From a virus: 46,522 nt of DNA. How positions within the stretch are numbered: the first letter of the stretch is position 1; every line of letters starts with the position of its first letter. The stretch covers positions 1 through 46,522 of IMG/VR virus record IMGVR_UViG_3300023313_000011; one strand, written 5' to 3'. Both the position numbers and the translations under genes were made by a program. Positions 25,508 to 34,010 of the stretch are shown one piece after another. Under the pieces are notes generated by a model. That model saw only the letters and a list, made by a program, of their open reading frames with translations, made no database searches and was not told where the DNA came from.

Positions 25508-25872
25508 AAAAGAAGATCAAAAAGACCAAAGACCTCACCAAGGGCACCATGCGCCTTCGGGGTAACCTCAAACTCAAGTACGCAGCATCGGTGTACTCCA
25601 TGCAGGCATCCAGCGCCAAGCTAGAGACCATGCAGGCACGTTTGAAGCACCTGGCAGAGACCGATGAGAAGTTTGCAGAGGTGCTAGGCATGTTGAGCGA
25701 GGAGCAAGAGCTCAAAGCTGACGCGTCTAAGTCCGCGGCCAAGCTACAAGTCACAGCCAAAGAGGTGTGCGAGAAATTCAACATTCCATTCCCGGAATTC
25801 CGCCAATACGTGGTGGATACGGAGAGTGGGCAAATAACACACACCCCAATAAAGGACAAAGATAATGGCTGA
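25504..25872 (+). CDS. Hypothetical helical protein
   Basis: 122 residues, basic at the start (MKKKIKKTKD), then a long helical or coiled-coil stretch (ASSAKLETMQARLKHLAET). It overlaps the fibre gene behind it. Could be a fibre chaperone or linker; no family recognised. Confidence 0.5.
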   Translation: MKKKIKKTKDLTKGTMRLRGNLKLKYAASVYSMQASSAKLETMQARLKHLAETDEKFAEVLGMLSEEQELKADASKSAAKLQVTAKEVCEKFNIPFPEFRQYVVDTESGQITHTPIKDKDNG

Positions 25873-27187
25873 AGTAAGAGTTTTATATATGGACGCGGTA
25901 GACGGTTTCCCTTCGGAGATCGATCCTGCCTTAGATACGATCACCCTAGCGGGCCTAACCCTTGGTGGCGACCTCGCCATGGGCGGAAACAAGATCACTG
26001 GACTTCTCGATGGCACTGCAGTGACGGACGCAGTGACCTTTGGGCAGTTCGACGCAGCCTTGACGGGCTTGGACTACAAAGCTAGTGTACGCGTAGCAAC
26101 GACTGCCGATTCCGGTGGTACGTTCAACGCAGGCGGCGGCACTTTGGCGAAGGGTCAAATTGTAGGTGCTCCTGGTACCATCGACGGTGTGCTCCTTGTA
26201 GCAGGGGACCGTGTCTTGGTGAAGAACCAAACCACGCCCCTCCAAAACGGCATCTACGAAGTTACCGCTTCCATCACCACGTGGGACCGTGCTAGCGATT
26301 GTGATGACGACTTGGAAGTCGCCGATGGTATCACCACTTGGGTGGGCGAAGGTACGACACAAGGAGATACGCGTTGGACACTCACGACCAACGATCCCAT
26401 CACCGTGAACACCACTGGTCAGACCTGGGTACAGACCGCAGGGTCCGGTTCGAACACCGGGGGCAACGGCATCAACATCGCAGGTAGCGTGGTATCGGTG
26501 GACCTCGACGCTACACCGGGCCTCGAGTTCAACGCTGCTAAATTACGCGTATTGGTAGACCCCGCAGGCGCCGTGCTTCGCGGAGCAGCTGGCCTCAGCG
26601 TGAGCACCGGTAACGGCCTTAGCATCACAGCCAACGCCGTGACAGTCGACCTCGCAGCCACACCAGGCCTCGAGTTCAACGCTGGGCAACTTCAGGCCAA
26701 GGTAGACCCTGCAGGAGCTCTTCAACGTGTAGCTGCAGGCCTCGGTATCATCGTCGACGGTGTCAGCATCCAAATCAACGGGTCAAACCAGCTCGAAGTC
26801 ATTGGCGCAGGCGATGCAAATCGCTTGACCAACCCCTTCACAGCACAGGTGACCCTATCCTTGGGAGACCCTGTCTTCGCAACCACGACTAACGGTGAAG
26901 TCGGAAAAGCTGACGCTTCTGTAGCAGCATCCGCACGCGGGTTCATCGGACTTGCAAAGACAGCCGCCGCCGCAACAGCCGCCGTGGACGTAGTGAGCGA
27001 CGGTATTGCATCCGGTGTACTGACAGGTGGAAGTTTCACCGCAGGTCAGGCAGTGTTTGTAGGTGCAGGCGGTGGATTAGTAGCAACCCGTCCATCCGTG
27101 TCAGGTAGTCACGTGATGTACCTGGGACGTGCGGTTAACCCCAACGACCTTATGCTTCAACCTCAATACTTCGGGCGAGTAGCATAA
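25865..27187 (+). CDS. Long tail fibre with internal repeats
   Basis: 440 residues. The middle carries two near-identical repeats, each of the form GNGxxI... VxVDLxATPGLEFNA..L.. VDPAGAxxR (about residues 200-285), a pattern of extended beta-prism-like fibre shafts. The C-terminus (GGSFTAGQAVFVGAGGGLVA ... MYLGRAVNPNDLMLQP) resembles a fibre tip. The repeats at the DNA level lie about 26460-26740 and allow in-frame expansion or contraction. Confidence 0.65.
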   Translation: MAEVRVLYMDAVDGFPSEIDPALDTITLAGLTLGGDLAMGGNKITGLLDGTAVTDAVTFGQFDAALTGLDYKASVRVATTADSGGTFNAGGGTLAKGQIVGAPGTIDGVLLVAGDRVLVKNQTTPLQNGIYEVTASITTWDRASDCDDDLEVADGITTWVGEGTTQGDTRWTLTTNDPITVNTTGQTWVQTAGSGSNTGGNGINIAGSVVSVDLDATPGLEFNAAKLRVLVDPAGAVLRGAAGLSVSTGNGLSITANAVTVDLAATPGLEFNAGQLQAKVDPAGALQRVAAGLGIIVDGVSIQINGSNQLEVIGAGDANRLTNPFTAQVTLSLGDPVFATTTNGEVGKADASVAASARGFIGLAKTAAAATAAVDVVSDGIASGVLTGGSFTAGQAVFVGAGGGLVATRPSVSGSHVMYLGRAVNPNDLMLQPQYFGRVA

Positions 27188-27777
27188 TGACCAAACCAGT
27201 GGACAGAGTACAGCTGCAAAAGCAGGAAAGCGCCTCAGGCGGTGGTGACGCCGCTGACCAGGATGAGTTCCTCTCGACCTGTCCGCTGGACCCTCATGAA
27301 GATGCCCCGGAGGTCCAGGGTGTCTTCTTCCAACCTCCCTCACCAAGTGTACTTCGAGATGAAAACGTGTACCTCGGCAGGGACGTTGCAGGCAACATGC
27401 TCTTCAGGGATGCTGTCGACGCCACAGAGAGAACCTTAAGCGACCTCCTATCAGGTGGTGGCGGTGGGCTTCTCCCCGGCACTCACAGGGTCCTAGACCA
27501 GCTTGTACACGACATCGCAGAGAACTTCTTTGTGGACTTTGACTATCTTTCAAGCAAGAAGAAGAGAGTTACGCGTATGACCTACTGGACTGACGCGTCT
27601 ATGACAACGAAGATACGGGAATCCCTAATAACGTACGGGTCAGGTGACCTGAAAAAGAAGCCCATCGAAGTGGCGACCATCCAATTTGATGGTTCTGGCA
27701 CAGAAGTTGAGCGTCTAACAGAATCAATAACTTACGACGATAAGAAGGTACTTTCGGTCCAAGGTGTGTTAACATGA
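27187..27777 (+). CDS. Fibre-cluster protein, unknown function
   Basis: 196 residues. N-terminal half low-complexity (ESASGGGDAADQDEF, GGGGGLLPG), C-terminal half an alpha/beta domain (VTRMTYWTDASMTTKIRESL). Possible fibre attachment or chaperone protein. Linked by TAATG and ATGA overlaps. Confidence 0.5.
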   Translation: MTKPVDRVQLQKQESASGGGDAADQDEFLSTCPLDPHEDAPEVQGVFFQPPSPSVLRDENVYLGRDVAGNMLFRDAVDATERTLSDLLSGGGGGLLPGTHRVLDQLVHDIAENFFVDFDYLSSKKKRVTRMTYWTDASMTTKIRESLITYGSGDLKKKPIEVATIQFDGSGTEVERLTESITYDDKKVLSVQGVLT

Positions 27778-27956
27778 GTTTCAATATAATAACAGGAGAC
27801 GTGACCGCTGAGGTCACAGATGAAGACGGTAATCCTATCAAGATTGATAACGACCGTCTTCTCACAAGAGATAGACAAATAACCCAAGCACTGGATAGTA
27901 TTTTAGAGTGCTTAGAATCTATAGATAAGCGGCTGGCCCGCATGGAGAGCGAATAA
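27774..27956 (+). CDS. Small coiled-coil protein
   Basis: 60 residues; the second half is a short coiled coil (ITQALDSILECLESIDKRLA). The first half begins MSFNIITGDVTAEVTDEDG. Likely a fibre trimer clamp or linker from layout and place; no family match. Confidence 0.5.
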   Translation: MSFNIITGDVTAEVTDEDGNPIKIDNDRLLTRDRQITQALDSILECLESIDKRLARMESE

Positions 27957-28534
27957 TGAGCGACATGAGAAAAGTAGGCGGGCGCAAAAACACCCCGCAG
28001 GTAGTTGGTAATGACGGCCGAGCCTGGGTGCAAGCCCTGACTCATGAGGCTTTCTTTCACGCGGGATTACGAGGAGATGCCTACAGCGTGTTGACGGAGG
28101 TTGATCTTACGGATGGTCTTCTGACCCCACTGAGTTGGATTCAGAACAATGACACGGCCCTCGACAGTGGCCACGAACGTCTGTGTGTTATCAATGAGTT
28201 GGTAATCTCCGCGGACGCCAACGTGCACCTTGAGGTGTTCTTAGCAGAGGGATATACCTCAGGAGGGGCCGACAAGATTCCCCTCAACATCAACCGTGGA
28301 TCAACGCGTAAGGCTCAAGTTACGGTCAAGGATGGTTCCTCAGCGCCTCTCGTGTTGGACGGTCTTGGCAGCGAGACACAGAGCCTGTTCATCGCAGGAT
28401 ATGCACCTTACACACACCCTGTCAACATCCTGCTTCCTTCCACCAAGACACTAGCTGTCAAGGCTATGGGAGCTGCAGGAAACAAAGTACGCGTAGAGAT
28501 GAACTTGTTCTTTTTACCGGTATCAACTGACTAA
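27956..28534 (+). CDS. Virion surface protein candidate
   Basis: 192 residues, beta-rich, with LVISADANVHLEVFLAEG and a final VRVEMNLFFLP. The layout suggests a small receptor or adaptor domain. Ends with TAATG into the next gene. No family recognised. Confidence 0.45.
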   Translation: MSDMRKVGGRKNTPQVVGNDGRAWVQALTHEAFFHAGLRGDAYSVLTEVDLTDGLLTPLSWIQNNDTALDSGHERLCVINELVISADANVHLEVFLAEGYTSGGADKIPLNINRGSTRKAQVTVKDGSSAPLVLDGLGSETQSLFIAGYAPYTHPVNILLPSTKTLAVKAMGAAGNKVRVEMNLFFLPVSTD

Positions 28535-29589
28535 TGGCAATCAAGTCCCACCTAGCTGACTCTAAGGGGAGGCACATCGCCTCTCATGAGTTCGAACACG
28601 AGAATCGTCTACACGTAGCGACCTCGCCACGGTTCGCCTATAACTTCGCTCAACCGGCCTTGCTCCGCACGGACAATGGACAGGCGGAGATGAACGTCAA
28701 TGGTTTTGCCTCAGGTGCTGCCCTCAACGTGTGGGATGGTACGGGCGTGGGCGACGTAGGAGCTGCCGACTGGATACCAAGTGGTGTAGGGTCGGAGTCC
28801 GCCGCAGCGGTACATTCAGGCACGAATGGATGGGACACTGGAAATACACAGGACGGCGACAAGACGGAGTTCCTAGGCCCTATCACGGCTTTAGGGACTT
28901 ACGGGTTGTTGAACTTCTGGCTGAATCCTCAGATAGCACCAGCTGGCTCCACTGTAGAGCTAGGTTGGCGCGATGCTAACGGTGGTGTTGGGAACAAAGT
29001 CAACGCGGAGAACTACGTAGCTATGACCATTGGGGTGTGGCAACTTGTGTCCATTCCGTTGGCAGACTTCGGGGCCATCGGTAGCGTCACGAAACTACGC
29101 GTTAAGTACAAAAACACGAATCAAAGGCACTACATCGACGACATAAGCCTAGTGGCATCGGGGGGCACAGGGCCGTTCATTTACAGGATGTCCCGTCTCA
29201 ACATGCCTGCCTTGGATATCCATCGTCTGAGCCTAGCGGTAGCAGGACAGTCCAGTGGTTGGGCGGTCAACGACTTCGCCACTATCAACGGTGGTCTAGG
29301 AGCAGGGCTTCTGTTGAAGTTTTGGGACTACGCTACGGGTGAAGTGTTTTGGAGCTTCAACCTCAAGAACAACTTAGAGATGTTTGGGAGAACGGGTAAC
29401 GTGAACTCAATCACCTTCGCAGGCACACAACACCTAGTACTGTTGGATTACGACCTATCCGAGGCCAAAGCGAGAATCGAGAGTACTAGGGTCTTCGATA
29501 TCGTTGTGCGTGATGATTTGAGCTCCTTGCTCGGACTCAACGCGTTTGCAACAGGCGGAGAACTCAAGGAGAACGATCATGGATTTTAG
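28534..29589 (+). CDS. Virion protein with carbohydrate-binding-like domain
   Basis: 351 residues. Residues about 65-215 resemble a galactose-binding/CBM-like jelly roll: VNGFASGAALNVWDGTG, LGTYGLLNFWLNPQ and KLRVKYKNTNQRHYIDDISL, where the last is a typical end motif. It could bind host surface glycans. The C-terminal part (ALDIHRLSLAVAGQ) may be a second beta domain. Confidence 0.55.
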   Translation: MAIKSHLADSKGRHIASHEFEHENRLHVATSPRFAYNFAQPALLRTDNGQAEMNVNGFASGAALNVWDGTGVGDVGAADWIPSGVGSESAAAVHSGTNGWDTGNTQDGDKTEFLGPITALGTYGLLNFWLNPQIAPAGSTVELGWRDANGGVGNKVNAENYVAMTIGVWQLVSIPLADFGAIGSVTKLRVKYKNTNQRHYIDDISLVASGGTGPFIYRMSRLNMPALDIHRLSLAVAGQSSGWAVNDFATINGGLGAGLLLKFWDYATGEVFWSFNLKNNLEMFGRTGNVNSITFAGTQHLVLLDYDLSEAKARIESTRVFDIVVRDDLSSLLGLNAFATGGELKENDHGF

Positions 29590-30040
29590 ACCTTCCTCGC
29601 CAGTGTTTCTGGCAACACCTCCTAGTGGTCCTAGTGCCCCTGTGACGTTGAGTAACTTTCTCCCTCGATGGGAGAGATGGGGCAAGACCAGCATAGGGTC
29701 CTCCTACGTGACTGTTTGGGAATCCACTGTGTCAACGGAGCCATCGGCATTCTTCGAGTCAGTCTTTCAAGTCAACGATAGCAAGCTCCTTATGCGAATA
29801 TCTGTAGGAGGTATTGTTATCATGGATGGGCTGGACCTGGATGAATTGGAAGATGACTTCAAATTGGAAGGTGATGACATGGTTATGTTCTCACTTCAGC
29901 AATTTGAGGAAAAGCGTTGGTTCTTCAGACCGCCATGTCCTATCGGTATACCCGTGGGGAGCACTATGAAGATAGAGTTTCAATCCTATGATAACGACCT
30001 TGAACTAGAGAGAGGCATCGCAGTATGGGGCACACTATGA
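29579..30040 (+). CDS. Hypothetical virion-associated protein
   Basis: 153 residues starting MDFRPSSPVF. ATG 29579 is chosen because AAGGAG lies about seven bases upstream and it overlaps the previous stop; a frame extension upstream has no ribosome site. Beta-rich, with FESVFQVNDSKLLMRISVG and ending GIAVWGTL. No family recognised. Confidence 0.5.
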   Translation: MDFRPSSPVFLATPPSGPSAPVTLSNFLPRWERWGKTSIGSSYVTVWESTVSTEPSAFFESVFQVNDSKLLMRISVGGIVIMDGLDLDELEDDFKLEGDDMVMFSLQQFEEKRWFFRPPCPIGIPVGSTMKIEFQSYDNDLELERGIAVWGTL

Positions 30041-30723
30041 AAGTCCTGAACATACCTTTTTCAACATGGATTCAGGTTGCACAGAATAACGCGTTATCCA
30101 CGTTCCACAGACTCGACGGGTTGAATTCAGCTATGGCGTGGTGTGGTTCCTCCGAGTTGATTTACAGGACCTCGGTGGGAGCGCTTGACTTCCTAGCATG
30201 GAGCACAGCATTCCCTGCGTCTACAGCGGTCCTAGGTGAGGACGACGCTATAGCCCACATTGTCGGTCTTAACACGACTACAATAGTAACGACCACAGCC
30301 CCGACCTTCGAGGACACAAGAGGTATCTACCCGAAGTGGCAGGGCAATCTTTACACGACAATACCAGGGGCTACCAACTTCTTTGATGAAGTAGTATCCA
30401 CGGAGAAGCAACTTCGCGGTGGCTGGTATGAGGTGGTGGAAGGCTCCGTGGTTGTAGGGGACTACATAGAGAGCAGCGTGGTCGACAAAGACAACGTATT
30501 GGGGCTCTTTGGAGCCTACGGGTTAACACCAGGGGTCGACGTGTTAGAGCTGAAGAAGTACGTCAAGAAGGAGTACCTCAACCCAGTGACTGCCAGTGAA
30601 CGCCAGGTGTTTATCGCCAAGTCGACCTTTGTTGTCATGGCTGGCCTATATATTAGAACCGCGTATCAATCAGTAGGCACCACGCCTATAAAATTGAAGG
30701 TGACGACCCTGACTTATGAATAA
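30037..30723 (+). CDS. Hypothetical virion-associated protein
   Basis: 228 residues from the ATGA overlap at 30037; an in-frame ATG at 30025 is an alternative. Beta-rich with IPFSTWIQVAQNNALSTF and EKQLRGGWYEVVEGS. The next small gene starts eight bases inside this one. Confidence 0.5.
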   Translation: MKVLNIPFSTWIQVAQNNALSTFHRLDGLNSAMAWCGSSELIYRTSVGALDFLAWSTAFPASTAVLGEDDAIAHIVGLNTTTIVTTTAPTFEDTRGIYPKWQGNLYTTIPGATNFFDEVVSTEKQLRGGWYEVVEGSVVVGDYIESSVVDKDNVLGLFGAYGLTPGVDVLELKKYVKKEYLNPVTASERQVFIAKSTFVVMAGLYIRTAYQSVGTTPIKLKVTTLTYE

Positions 30724-30847
30724 GAAAATATATATAGATGGCGTGTTGGTAGCGAGGGCCCTAAAGGTCAAAGTACCAACAGGAACTGACCTTAACAAAC
30801 TTGTAGAAGAGGCAGCAAAGAAGCTTAAAGAGCAGAAAAAGGAATAA
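30716..30847 (+). CDS. Small 43-residue protein
   Basis: A short frame between its neighbours, read by hand: it starts MNKKIYIDGVLVARALKV and ends in a lysine/glutamate helix (EEAAKKLKEQKKE). It starts eight bases inside the previous gene and stops one base before the next ATG, so it fits the tightly packed operon exactly. Function unknown. Confidence 0.6.
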   Translation: MNKKIYIDGVLVARALKVKVPTGTDLNKLVEEAAKKLKEQKKE

Positions 30848-30848
30848 C

Positions 30849-31193
30849 ATGCGTAGAGTGGTAACGTTCGGGTTGGTGGTTTTGGCATTGGTGTTGATAG
30901 CGTTTGACGTCTATCTAGATATGAACTCAGTGCCTGGTGACACCTACTCTGAAATCATCCGTGATGCGGGTTTCCGTGTCGTAGCACTGCCCTGGGCCAT
31001 CGGGGCCCTAGTAGGACATTGGTTTTGGAACGGTACACGTTATTCAAACAGATTTACATGGGCCTTGGTCATAGTTGTGGCTATAGGCATGGAAGTATTG
31101 AACTATTTCGGACTGTGGCACCCTCTACCGAGTGCCCTGGTCGGCATTTGCAGTGGTAGGTTGGTATGGTCAGCAAAGGGACCATCAAAGTGA
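30849..31193 (+). CDS. Small membrane protein
   Basis: 114 residues with about four hydrophobic segments (3-22, 45-60, 70-85, 92-105). Start ATG one base after the previous stop. It may be a holin, or a membrane protein used in superinfection exclusion. It is placed upstream of the spanin/holin/endolysin set by only 1.5 kb. No family recognised. Confidence 0.5.
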   Translation: MRRVVTFGLVVLALVLIAFDVYLDMNSVPGDTYSEIIRDAGFRVVALPWAIGALVGHWFWNGTRYSNRFTWALVIVVAIGMEVLNYFGLWHPLPSALVGICSGRLVWSAKGPSK

Positions 31194-31198
31194 GATTC

Positions 31199-31408
31199 AT
31201 GAGTGAAGAGTATTTAGGCCCGTTCGACGGTACACAAGACACGTTTCAAACATCGGTGGACTTTGTCCCCGGTTCGTTACGCGTATTTGCGCCTATTTTG
31301 GGCAAGACCGTCGATTCCGTGGAGCTCGGTACAAACAAGGTGGTTATGGCAGAGTCCCCTTTAGAGGGTGACGTGTTGATATTCGTTTACAGGAGCATAG
31401 TAGGGTGA
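31199..31408 (+). CDS. Small beta-rich protein
   Basis: 69 residues from ATG 31199 (MSEEYLGPFDGTQDTF). The frame extends upstream to an ATG at 31166 inside the previous gene. PGSLRVFAP and VYRSIVG suggest a small beta-sandwich. The FDGTQDTFQT start resembles that of the next gene (DGVNKDFYV), suggesting the two are related fibre-tip-type domains. Confidence 0.5.
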   Translation: MSEEYLGPFDGTQDTFQTSVDFVPGSLRVFAPILGKTVDSVELGTNKVVMAESPLEGDVLIFVYRSIVG

Positions 31409-31860
31409 GTTTAGCACACATGAAGGACCTAGAAGGTGCTGTGGATGGCGTGAACAAGGACTTTTACGTGCCATCGGCGTTTCTGCCAGTAGAGTCCGAC
31501 TCAGAGCGCATCTTCCTGCGAGGTATTCCTAGGGTGAAGTCCTGGGATGATGGGTGGATTGTGCTCGACTACGCGACAGGACACTTTCGCCTCAATGAGG
31601 CTCCCTTGGTAGGCGATCCTCCACCTGCGGCTCTGTTTCTACAGGTAGTACCTGATGTTGCCTTAGAGCAGGTCACGAAACTCGTAGGTCAAATACGCGT
31701 TTCTCCAACTCCCTTGGGGAGCATAAGAGCTAGCGCTAAGATAACAGGGACTGTCAACGGTGACAGGAAGCTCTTCCCAACCAAGGTAGAGGCGAAGAGA
31801 ATCGTAGGAATAGTTTACCCGCTCGAGAGGCTCTCGGGCAAGATAAGTGAGTTGATATAA
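31405..31860 (+). CDS. Small virion-associated protein
   Basis: 151 residues from a GTG that overlaps the previous stop. The first 60 residues share the DGxxxxF...PVxxDSERIFLRG style of the preceding protein. Beta-rich; role in the fibre or baseplate is likely from place only. Confidence 0.5.
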   Translation: MSLAHMKDLEGAVDGVNKDFYVPSAFLPVESDSERIFLRGIPRVKSWDDGWIVLDYATGHFRLNEAPLVGDPPPAALFLQVVPDVALEQVTKLVGQIRVSPTPLGSIRASAKITGTVNGDRKLFPTKVEAKRIVGIVYPLERLSGKISELI

Positions 31861-32210
31861 TGGCAGAAGATCTAAGAATGTACGAGAACGAGTCTATAAC
31901 TGTCCTTCTGGACATCTTTGATGACTCCGGGAACCTTCTCGACTTGACGGGATCCTCCGTCCGCTTTGTGGTATGGGACCCAAATACAGACATCACGTCC
32001 TTCATCAAGAATTCCGCGAATGGTATTTCAGAGGTCGAGATCTTAAATCAAGTCACAGACCCCGGAGGAGTGAAGATTTACATCCAACCCTCGGACACTG
32101 CGCTATCGGCGACTTTGAGGTACAACATCTGGCTCGACCTATTGAGTGGGGAGCAACACGTAGTCGTGACGCCTGCTCGATTCGACATACTGAAAGCGAA
32201 GAGGGTGTAA
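31860..32210 (+). CDS. BppU-like N-terminal domain protein
   Basis: 116 residues with DITVLLDIFDDSG-like start and GSSVRFVVWDPNTDITSF, then a final strand YNIWLDLLSGEQHVV. This layout matches the small beta domain that begins baseplate upper proteins and other receptor-binding adaptors. TAATG at both ends. Confidence 0.55.
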   Translation: MAEDLRMYENESITVLLDIFDDSGNLLDLTGSSVRFVVWDPNTDITSFIKNSANGISEVEILNQVTDPGGVKIYIQPSDTALSATLRYNIWLDLLSGEQHVVVTPARFDILKAKRV

Positions 32211-32536
32211 TGGGCTGGATAGAAGCGAGTGTTATGGCCTTTGGAAGTCTTGGGTGGATATCGTTTGGGTTCATGGCCCTGCGTATCAGTGGCCTGAAGA
32301 GCTCAGCGGACGAGGCTGATATGACGCGTAAGGCACAAACTAAGGAGTTGGTCAAGACTAAGGACCTGTTCCTGGACTACAAAGAGCGCATGATAGCGCG
32401 GTTAAAGGATTTAGAGAATGAAATCAATGATTTGGAGAGAGAAATTGAGTTGTGCGTTACTCCTGGTAGTCGTCGTACTATCCTCAATAGCCTGCTCAAA
32501 AAGGCAAGTGCTGCTCGTAGAGATTCCAATAAGTAA
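32210..32536 (+). CDS. i-spanin (Rz-like)
   Basis: 108 residues: an N-terminal hydrophobic segment (MGWIEASVMAFGSLGWISFG), then a long charged coiled coil (RMIARLKDLENEINDLEREIE) with a basic C-terminus. Such inner-membrane spanin subunits bridge to the outer membrane lipoprotein partner in lysis. The partner gene is nested in another frame (32418-32717). ATG 32210 overlaps the previous stop; the same frame is open upstream without a start that fits. Confidence 0.75.
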   Translation: MGWIEASVMAFGSLGWISFGFMALRISGLKSSADEADMTRKAQTKELVKTKDLFLDYKERMIARLKDLENEINDLEREIELCVTPGSRRTILNSLLKKASAARRDSNK

Positions 32537-32717
32537 CTGCCTGCAGACACCTCCACCAAAAGCGAGCGCAATTACTTTCAAGGCTTGCGTAGGTTTCGAG
32601 GCCTGTTTGTCCTTCGAGGACGCAGGCAAATTATTAAAATATCTTAGGTCCATGGGGACATGGTCAAGGCAGGCTTATTTATCCTGCGGAGAGAAAAACG
32701 AAAATGAAAAACAGTAA
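32418..32717 (+). CDS. o-spanin (Rz1-like lipoprotein)
   Basis: 99 residues, starting inside the i-spanin gene in the +1 frame. N-terminal signal with a lipobox (SSIAC, Cys26) and a proline-containing segment (TPPPK) after it. The mature part is longer than classical Rz1. Outer-membrane spanins anchor in the outer membrane and bind the i-spanin to fuse membranes. Nested arrangement is typical. Confidence 0.75.
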   Translation: MKSMIWREKLSCALLLVVVVLSSIACSKRQVLLVEIPISNCLQTPPPKASAITFKACVGFEACLSFEDAGKLLKYLRSMGTWSRQAYLSCGEKNENEKQ

Positions 32718-33210
32718 ACGAATTATTTTTTTAGGGGCCTTCTTCTTTGGGACGGCGATGTTCCTAGCACCAGCACATGCTCAGCTTCAGGACGCAGGCG
32801 TGCCCGACGCATCCCAAGCCGACGCGTCACCACAAGAAACCATCGTGGAACGTGCTGAAAGTGCCCCAGGCTCCATGGCCATGGACTTGGCAGATGCTGT
32901 CAAAAAAGGGCAGTGGCGCATGGTCATCGCTATGGTGTTGAGTTTCGCGTTGGTCTTGCTAGGCAAATTCCGTGACAAGGTGAAGTGGTTCAAGGGTGAC
33001 CGTGGTGGAGCTGTACTAGCCTTGATGCTATCCCTAGGCGGCGCAGCTGCGCTAGCCTTGGCCTCAGACGCCACGTTAGACCTCAGGTTGGCATTAGGAG
33101 CACTAGGGGTGACCTGGACAGCGGTAGGAGGGTATACCTGGGTTAAGCGCTTAATTTGGCCTAAGGACGCACCTGACACGAATCAAGAGTCGACTGAAGA
33201 GGTAAAGTGA
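32704..33210 (+). CDS. Holin candidate with cleavable-type signal peptide
   Basis: 168 residues. A signal peptide (MKNSKRIIFLGAFFFG ... APAHA|Q, cut after residue 26) precedes an acidic linker (DAGVPDASQADASPQE), then two or three membrane segments (about 75-90, 105-125, 128-145). Position directly before the endolysin argues for a holin. The signal peptide plus linker is unusual; a signal-arrest or pinholin-like control is possible. It overlaps the o-spanin end by 14 bases and the endolysin start by four. Confidence 0.6.
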   Translation: MKNSKRIIFLGAFFFGTAMFLAPAHAQLQDAGVPDASQADASPQETIVERAESAPGSMAMDLADAVKKGQWRMVIAMVLSFALVLLGKFRDKVKWFKGDRGGAVLALMLSLGGAAALALASDATLDLRLALGALGVTWTAVGGYTWVKRLIWPKDAPDTNQESTEEVK

Positions 33211-34010
33211 TAGGCCTAGAGCGAAAGCTTTACGAGGAGGGCTCCAAGAGGGCCTTCGAGCGTGCCAAGACCATAGAAGGCGAAATGGACCTGAAACTAG
33301 TGGGAACTCCTTACAAAACTCCAAGTCACTACAACGGTGGTTTGCCAGGGTTCCCCAAACGTCTAGGGTTCCTACATAGCGACGTGCTAAACGCGTTCGT
33401 TGAAATGCAGGAGGCCAGCGGTTGGAACATCGTGTTGACTGACTGTTGGAGATCGGCCGCGACCTCCCTTCGCAGGAAGTACCCTAAAGGCAAGAAGATG
33501 CGCAAGCACGTTCAGCCTCCGGGATACTCCGGGCACAACTACGGGTTCTCCATAGATGTTTCAGTGAATCTGACCCTCAAGAAGATGGGTGTTTCCAAAA
33601 AGCAGCTTGATACGTTTATGCAGGCGTTTGGTTTCTACTGCCATCGAAAGGACCACCGCATAGCTAGCGAGTGTTGGCATTACAACGCGTTAGTGCTTGG
33701 GGAAGGTCCTGAGCACTGGCTCAAGTTCGCCTCTTGGAGAAATACCTCTGGGGCTGTTGAGGCTATGATTGAAGAAACCTATGGGAGGTTCTGGTCAATG
33801 AGTGATAGGTGCGTGCAAATCAAGCTAACGCGTTTGGGTCATTATAAGGGTGAGATTGATGGTAAATTTGGTAAGCACTCACAATCGGCCGCCAAAGCCT
33901 TCCAGCGAGCTTGGCACCTTAAAATTGATGGGGACGTAGGTCCAAGGACAGGCAGAGTGTTATCCTTCGTGGTAGCAGAGGCCTCTAGGCCCTCCACGCT
34001 CCATCTATGA
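33207..34010 (+). CDS. Endolysin: M15 peptidase plus peptidoglycan-binding domain
   Basis: 267 residues. The first 190 contain the M15/VanY-type zinc site: HNYGFSID (about residues 109-116, His and Asp ligands) and ECWHYN (about 157, second His). Residues 200-260 are a PG_binding_1-like domain (VQIKLTRLGHYKGEIDGKFG, AFQRAWHLKIDGDVG). It cuts peptide cross-links at lysis. There is no signal peptide, so release depends on a holin. The last 26 bases overlap the convergent metallophosphoesterase gene. Confidence 0.88.
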   Translation: MIGLERKLYEEGSKRAFERAKTIEGEMDLKLVGTPYKTPSHYNGGLPGFPKRLGFLHSDVLNAFVEMQEASGWNIVLTDCWRSAATSLRRKYPKGKKMRKHVQPPGYSGHNYGFSIDVSVNLTLKKMGVSKKQLDTFMQAFGFYCHRKDHRIASECWHYNALVLGEGPEHWLKFASWRNTSGAVEAMIEETYGRFWSMSDRCVQIKLTRLGHYKGEIDGKFGKHSQSAAKAFQRAWHLKIDGDVGPRTGRVLSFVVAEASRPSTLHL

